From: Burkholderiales bacterium
GTDB lineage: Bacteria > Pseudomonadota > Gammaproteobacteria > Burkholderiales > Burkholderiaceae_D
NCBI GenBank assembly: GCA_016197345.1
Contig: JACPVY010000552.1
Span: 1 to 17,163, forward strand
DNA length: 17,163 bases
Reading direction: 5' to 3'
This document shows, one piece after another, positions 13,331 to 17,163 of this stretch. A program made the translations under genes and the position numbers. The notes beneath the pieces were generated by a model. That model ran no database searches and was not told the DNA's origin. It worked only from the letters and a program-made list of their open reading frames with translations. How positions within the stretch are numbered: position 1 is the stretch's first letter; every line of letters begins with the position of its first letter.

Positions 13331-16141
13331 TTATTTCGCTAACACTTTCCCTTCTGCATCACGCTCTTCAATTTTGCCGAGATTGAGTTTCGTCAATTCC
13401 GGTGCAATTTTGGCTTTATCGCCCACAGCGACGATCAACAGATTTTTAGGAGCGAGATATTTTGCCGCGACGTCTTGCGCTTTTTTCGCTGTGACGCCGC
13501 TAAAACGTTTCGGCAAGGTGCTGAAGTAATCGACGCCCAAATCGTAAATAAACAGATTCGATAAGCTGGCCCCGATTGCGCTATTGGTAGCAAAGGTCGC
13601 AGGTAGCGTCAACACTTGGCTATTTTTTGCGCCTTGCAATTCTGCTGCTGGCATCGGCTTTGCGATCATGCCTTTCACTTCTTTCAGGATTTCGCTCACC
13701 GCTGGCGCTGTGACATCAGTGCGAATGCCGCCCGTCAAGCTATATTGACCAAAATTGCGGCCATAGGCGAAATTGGCATGGGTGCCATAGGTGTAGCCCT
13801 TGTCTTCACGCAGATTATTCGTGATGCGGCTGGTGAACAAGCCACCAAGCGCGGCATTCATCACTTGCAAGGCTTCGAAATCAGCCGTTTTACGCACAGG
13901 GCCAAGGGCAACCACGGACAAGGCGGTTTGCGGCGCACCGGGTTTATCAACGATCACTACTTTGGCGTCAGTCGTTTTGGGTGTCGCGCTCGCATCCACC
14001 ACTTTTGCGCCCGCCTTCCATTCACCAAATTGCGCTTGCACCAAGGCTTTCAATTCATCGCTATTGACGTCGCCGGAGATGATCAAAGCGGCATTGTTTG
14101 GCAAGAAGTTTTTGCTCCAAAATTCTTGCACATCTTGTTGCGAGAACGCTTTCAGCGCGCTTTCAGTGCCGAGTGAAGTGTAGGCAGCAGGATGTTGCTC
14201 ACCAAACAGCGCTAAGCGCGAAACACGGGCCGAAACAGCATTCGGTTTTTCGCGTTCTTGCGTCAATTCGCCCAAACGGCTGGCGCGTTGACGTTCAATT
14301 TCCGCCGTTGGGAAGGCCGGATGTTGGGCGATATCGGCAACGATTTCTAGCGCTTTGCCAAAATTGCTTTTCAGCGAATAAATGTTCACAAACGAAGCCG
14401 ATTGGGTCGAACCTGTTTCTAGCGTCGCGCCAAGTTGCGCCACATCGTCAGCGATTTGCAAGGCAGTGCGTTTGGCGCTGCCTTCTTCTAGCAGCTTGGT
14501 GGTGAAGGCAGCTAAGCCCGCTTTGCCGAGCGGATTATTGGCCGAACCAGATTTAATCACCAATTCGGCTGCCACCAAAGGCAAAGATGGGTTGCGATGG
14601 TAAATCACCGTCAAACCGTTCGCTAGCGTGAAGGTTTCAGCTTTTGGCAACACCAATTTCGGTTCCGCGCCGGCTTTTGGCCGCTTCGCACGCCATGCTT
14701 GTTCTGGATTGCTCGAGGTCGTTTCGCTCTTCGCATTTTTCGCGATTTCTGGCGTCGGCACTTCAGCGCCAAAATCCGGTTTACCCGGTACGCCATGCAC
14801 CACCGCACGCGAGTCTTTTGTCAGTTGCGCCGTGACCGCCGCTTTGACGGCTGCTGCATCGGGCTTGGTCAAACGCTGCAAGTCTTTTTCCAAATAATTC
14901 GGGTCGCCCAAATATTGCACGTATTGGTTGACTTGATTCGCTAGCCCTTGGCTGGTTTCGATTTGCGTCAACATCGCGGTTTGGATGCTATTGCGGGCGC
15001 GTTCGATTTCTTTTTCGCTGGGGCCATCTTCGCGCAGTAATTTCAATTCTGCATCAATCGCGGCTTCGATTTCTTGCGCCGTATGGCCGGGGCGGGCGGT
15101 GACGTCGATCACAAACATCGAAGTCAGCGCATTTGAAGCTTGATAGGCGTTCACATCTTGCGCAATTTGTTTTTCGTACACCAAGCTCTTATACAAACGA
15201 CTCGATTTGCTACCCGCTAAGATTTGCGCCGCAATCGACAATTCAGCGTCGCCAGGCGTGTAGGAGGGGGACGTGAGCCAGCCCATGAACACGCGTGGCA
15301 ATTCGACTTTATCTTGAATCACTGCACGGCGTTCGGTTTTGATCGGAGGTGTCACGGCGGTGATTTTTGGCACATCTGGGCCTCGCTTCAAGCTGCCGAA
15401 ATATTTTTCAACTAGCGCCTTGGTTTGTTTGTTATCAAAGTCACCAGCGATGACGAGGCTAGCATTGTTCGGGCTGTAGTAATTATTGAAGAATTTGCGC
15501 ACATCACCCAATTTCGCATTTTGGATGTCGGCATGCGAACCCATCACACTCGCATAGTACGGGTGCTCTTTCGGAAATAATTGATGGAACAAACCTTCTT
15601 CGACGATGCCGTATGGACGATTTTCTATCCGTTGCCGACGCTCATTGCGCACCACGTCTTGCTGATTCGATAGCGCGGTTTGATCGAGCACGTCGAGTAA
15701 ATAGCCCATTCGATCAGCATGGATCCACAGCGCTAATTCAAGCTGATTTGCTGGCACGGTGTCGTAGTAATTGGTGCGGTCAAAATCGGTCGAACCATTG
15801 GAATCGCTACCGCCCACACTCTCTATCATCTTGTCGGCTTCGCCGCGTGGGATGTGCTTGCTACCGGCAAACATCATGTGTTCAAACAAATGCGCAAACC
15901 CCGTCAAACCTGGCTCTTCGTTCGCCGGGCCAACGTGATACCAGATATTGACTGCGACGGCGGGCAGTTTTTTATTCGGCACTAACACCACATTCAAGCC
16001 ATTCGCGAGCTTGTATTGTTCGACTGCAATTTTAGGCATGCTAACAGCGCTAGCGGCTGGCGCGGCGTCGGCCGCAAACATGGGTTGTGCATATAGCCCC
16101 AGCAAGAGCGCGGGCAGGGCCAAGAGTTTGAGGTGTTTCAT
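13331..16141 (-). CDS. Periplasmic M16 family zinc metallopeptidase, two-domain (active plus inactive)
   Basis: 936 residues. A classical signal peptide (MKHLKLLALPALLLGLYAQP, cleavage after AFA near residue 24) directs it to the periplasm. The first M16 half carries the inverted zinc motif HLFEH (His84, Glu87, His88) with the third ligand Glu167 in NERRQ. The second M16 half, from about residue 500 (FTLANGLTVIYHRNPSLPLV), lacks HxxEH, reading AGLAAFTTKLLEEG at the equivalent site, as in pitrilysin-type and PqqL-like fused clamshell enzymes. It probably degrades small peptides or unfolded fragments enclosed between the halves (family knowledge). AGGAC is 7 bases before the ATG. It is transcribed alone, with an intrinsic terminator downstream. 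Confidence 0.93.
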   Translation of the reverse strand: MKHLKLLALPALLLGLYAQPMFAADAAPAASAVSMPKIAVEQYKLANGLNVVLVPNKKLPAVAVNIWYHVGPANEEPGLTGFAHLFEHMMFAGSKHIPRGEADKMIESVGGSDSNGSTDFDRTNYYDTVPANQLELALWIHADRMGYLLDVLDQTALSNQQDVVRNERRQRIENRPYGIVEEGLFHQLFPKEHPYYASVMGSHADIQNAKLGDVRKFFNNYYSPNNASLVIAGDFDNKQTKALVEKYFGSLKRGPDVPKITAVTPPIKTERRAVIQDKVELPRVFMGWLTSPSYTPGDAELSIAAQILAGSKSSRLYKSLVYEKQIAQDVNAYQASNALTSMFVIDVTARPGHTAQEIEAAIDAELKLLREDGPSEKEIERARNSIQTAMLTQIETSQGLANQVNQYVQYLGDPNYLEKDLQRLTKPDAAAVKAAVTAQLTKDSRAVVHGVPGKPDFGAEVPTPEIAKNAKSETTSSNPEQAWRAKRPKAGAEPKLVLPKAETFTLANGLTVIYHRNPSLPLVAAELVIKSGSANNPLGKAGLAAFTTKLLEEGSAKRTALQIADDVAQLGATLETGSTQSASFVNIYSLKSNFGKALEIVADIAQHPAFPTAEIERQRASRLGELTQEREKPNAVSARVSRLALFGEQHPAAYTSLGTESALKAFSQQDVQEFWSKNFLPNNAALIISGDVNSDELKALVQAQFGEWKAGAKVVDASATPKTTDAKVVIVDKPGAPQTALSVVALGPVRKTADFEALQVMNAALGGLFTSRITNNLREDKGYTYGTHANFAYGRNFGQYSLTGGIRTDVTAPAVSEILKEVKGMIAKPMPAAELQGAKNSQVLTLPATFATNSAIGASLSNLFIYDLGVDYFSTLPKRFSGVTAKKAQDVAAKYLAPKNLLIVAVGDKAKIAPELTKLNLGKIEERDAEGKVLAK

Positions 16142-16382
16142 TTGTCGTCCTGAATATTGTTAGAGAAGTGACGCTAGCGCAGGGCTGAAGTTGCCATGAG
16201 CAGGTCGATTGAATGGCGTGGAGCGAACGGGCAGTATAAGGAAAAATTGAGCAGGCGACGGCATAGCCTGAAAAAAATCAGACAAGAAATGAGTTGCGGC
16301 GGTGCTTGCGATTTGTGGCGAGACGAGATCGGACGTCAATGACAACAAGCGGCACTATCCATATGCAAAGATTGAATAATGT
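16142..16382. other. Intergenic region upstream of the M16 peptidase gene
   Basis: 241 bp. On the minus strand a TATACT box (16233-16238) is a fair -10 about 92 bp before the peptidase start, with no good -35. A CGCTAGCG palindrome lies at 16172-16179. A 62-codon minus-strand open frame (16160-16348) has no recognisable family or ribosome site and is not called. No terminator is evident after the endolysin-like gene. Confidence 0.4.
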
Positions 16383-17024
16383 TTAGGTCCAAATCGCCTT
16401 GGTTTTCTTCAACCATGCTTCACGCTCCGCCATCCCGGCATCGCCGCCTGTCAGTTGTGAGGTGACAGCGCGGATCGAATCGGTGTCAGCAATTGCATTG
16501 CAGCCCAAATCAAACCAAGTGGCGGCGGCGGCTTTGATACACCATTCGTGGCCCAATAGCGCATCGTGATTGACGACAAAATCGGGCACATTGGGATAGT
16601 AGCGGCGCAAAATGGTGGTGACCTCGGCATAGCGATCTTTGCCGCGCCATTGCAACAAGCCGCGACCGCGATAGATGTAGCCATCGTCTGGGCCTGAGTT
16701 CCCCATGCGGCCGCCATAAACCGAATTAGCCAGTTTTTTTTCATTGCCAACAAAATCGGCTGGATTTAAACGCCCTTTGGGTTGAAAGCGATACGGCCAT
16801 AGCAAGGCGATGCGTTCGGCTGGTAGATCGAGGTTTTCAGTCTGCACAGTAAAGCCAGACGTCTCGTGCAAAATTTGCGCCATGAAGTGGCAGGTGCGCA
16901 AGGGTTTGGACGAGATTTCGAATCTATCCAAGGCACCTTGCATAGACGGTAGGATGACGCGATATTGCGGATGGGCTTTTGGCGCAAGTTTTGCCAATTG
17001 ATCCAACAGAATCACGATTTTCAT
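16383..17024 (-). CDS. GH19 chitinase/lysozyme-like endolysin
   Basis: 213 residues, the size of phage GH19 endolysins, without a signal peptide. The catalytic region AQILHETSGFTVQTENL gives the likely acid Glu54 and second Glu63. Further family motifs: LLWPYRF (74-80), NP..F, KLANSVYGGRMGNSGPDDG (97-115) and YIYRGRGLLQ (116-125, then WRGKDRY). It should cleave the glycan backbone of peptidoglycan or chitin-like polymers. AGGGAGG is 5 bases upstream of the ATG, a very strong ribosome site. No holin, spanin or phage structural gene is nearby; its partner is a tautomerase-family gene 30 bp upstream. It could be a domesticated phage lysozyme, an autolysin, or an effector/moron gene. Confidence 0.87.
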   Translation of the reverse strand: MKIVILLDQLAKLAPKAHPQYRVILPSMQGALDRFEISSKPLRTCHFMAQILHETSGFTVQTENLDLPAERIALLWPYRFQPKGRLNPADFVGNEKKLANSVYGGRMGNSGPDDGYIYRGRGLLQWRGKDRYAEVTTILRRYYPNVPDFVVNHDALLGHEWCIKAAAATWFDLGCNAIADTDSIRAVTSQLTGGDAGMAEREAWLKKTKAIWT

Positions 17025-17054
17025 ACGGCCTCCCTATTGGCGGCAAACTGCAAG

Positions 17055-17163
17055 TTAGATGTGAATTTGGCGACCACCAGCAAATGCCCAGTTTTCCCAC
17101 GCGGTTTCTTTGAAGACGACCATCACATTTTCAGGCCGTAAGCCTTTCCCTTGTAGGGCCGTC
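17055..17163 (-). CDS. Tautomerase-family protein, C-terminal fragment (5' end off window)
   Basis: Last 35 residues only. LRPENVMVVFKETAWENWAF followed by AGG matches the C-terminus of the 4-oxalocrotonate tautomerase/MIF superfamily (Tautomerase_2 type), where GIxPEDVxVxLxExxxxNWSFGxG is typical. The catalytic N-terminal Pro lies outside the window. Stop TAA at 17055-17057, 30 bp before the endolysin-like gene on the same strand, so co-transcription is possible. Confidence 0.65.
   Translation of the reverse strand, partial: TALQGKGLRPENVMVVFKETAWENWAFAGGRQIHI

Larger units (their letters stand above)
720..16178. repeat. Dispersed palindrome GCTAGC (27 copies, 9 as CGCTAGCG)
   Basis: Hand count of GCTAGC starts: 720, 1521, 1923, 2995, 3850, 3951, 3981, 4597, 4941, 5358, 5561, 5703, 5748, 6651, 7079, 7912, 8046, 9646, 9760, 12247, 12255, 13319, 14622, 14940, 15468, 16049, 16173. 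Extended CGCTAGCG: 4940, 5560, 5702, 5747, 8045, 9759, 14621, 16048, 16172. Equal base frequencies predict about 4 and 0.3. Copies fall in genes on both strands and in spacers; none is in the AT-rich barstar-like gene. Confidence 0.8.

Noticed and set aside
13616..14176. 186-codon plus-strand open frame (and overlapping ones to 14505)
   Set aside because: Antisense shadow of the second M16 half; no ribosome site and no recognisable domain.
16160..16348. 62-codon minus-strand open frame upstream of the M16 gene
   Set aside because: No ribosome site or homology signal; it probably covers the peptidase promoter.

Overview
The window is about 17 kb of bacterial chromosome at roughly 50% G+C (judged by eye). 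Gene content fits a betaproteobacterium (Burkholderiales/Neisseriales-like): an NhaR-type regulator, an Alx/TerC manganese exporter, an NemA-type ene-reductase, a stand-alone GTP cyclohydrolase II, a family 6 DNA glycosylase and a double-domain M16 peptidase. No rRNA, tRNA, CRISPR array, IS element or prophage block is visible. The genus cannot be fixed from the sequence alone.

Layout, left to right. A very large membrane-embedded patatin-like lipase (minus strand, C-terminus off the left edge) lies downstream of ribA. Next comes a compact minus-strand operon: a 75-residue single-span membrane protein, an alpha/beta-hydrolase that has lost its catalytic Ser and His, and the flavin ene-reductase nemA. 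A LysR regulator diverges from it, with a perfect TGTTCA-N6-TGAACA dyad just upstream of the regulator. A frameshifted ribbon-helix-helix antitoxin relic follows, then a hypoxanthine-type DNA glycosylase, then terC diverging from nhaR. A bidirectional terminator separates nhaR from an exported, lipobox-bearing agmatine-deiminase-family protein, which itself diverges from a third LysR regulator. An AT-rich, apparently foreign barstar-like immunity gene follows. Then come a periplasmic M16 metallopeptidase, a GH19 endolysin-like gene and the tail of a tautomerase-family gene.

Logic of the region. All three intact plus-strand genes are LysR-family regulators, and each diverges from a minus-strand gene or operon that is its most likely target: hydrolase/nemA (electrophile stress), terC (Mn/cation homeostasis) and agmatine deiminase (guanidino or polyamine metabolism). 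The rest looks like ordinary housekeeping plus small accessory insertions (toxin-antitoxin relic, orphan immunity protein, endolysin).

The most unusual signals are a strong excess of the palindrome GCTAGC (27 copies by hand count, 9 of them as CGCTAGCG), resembling the cyanobacterial HIP1 phenomenon; the pseudo-hydrolase encoded overlapping a tiny membrane protein; and a barstar-like protein whose toxin-contact acidic positions are altered. I see no complete new defence or biosynthetic system.
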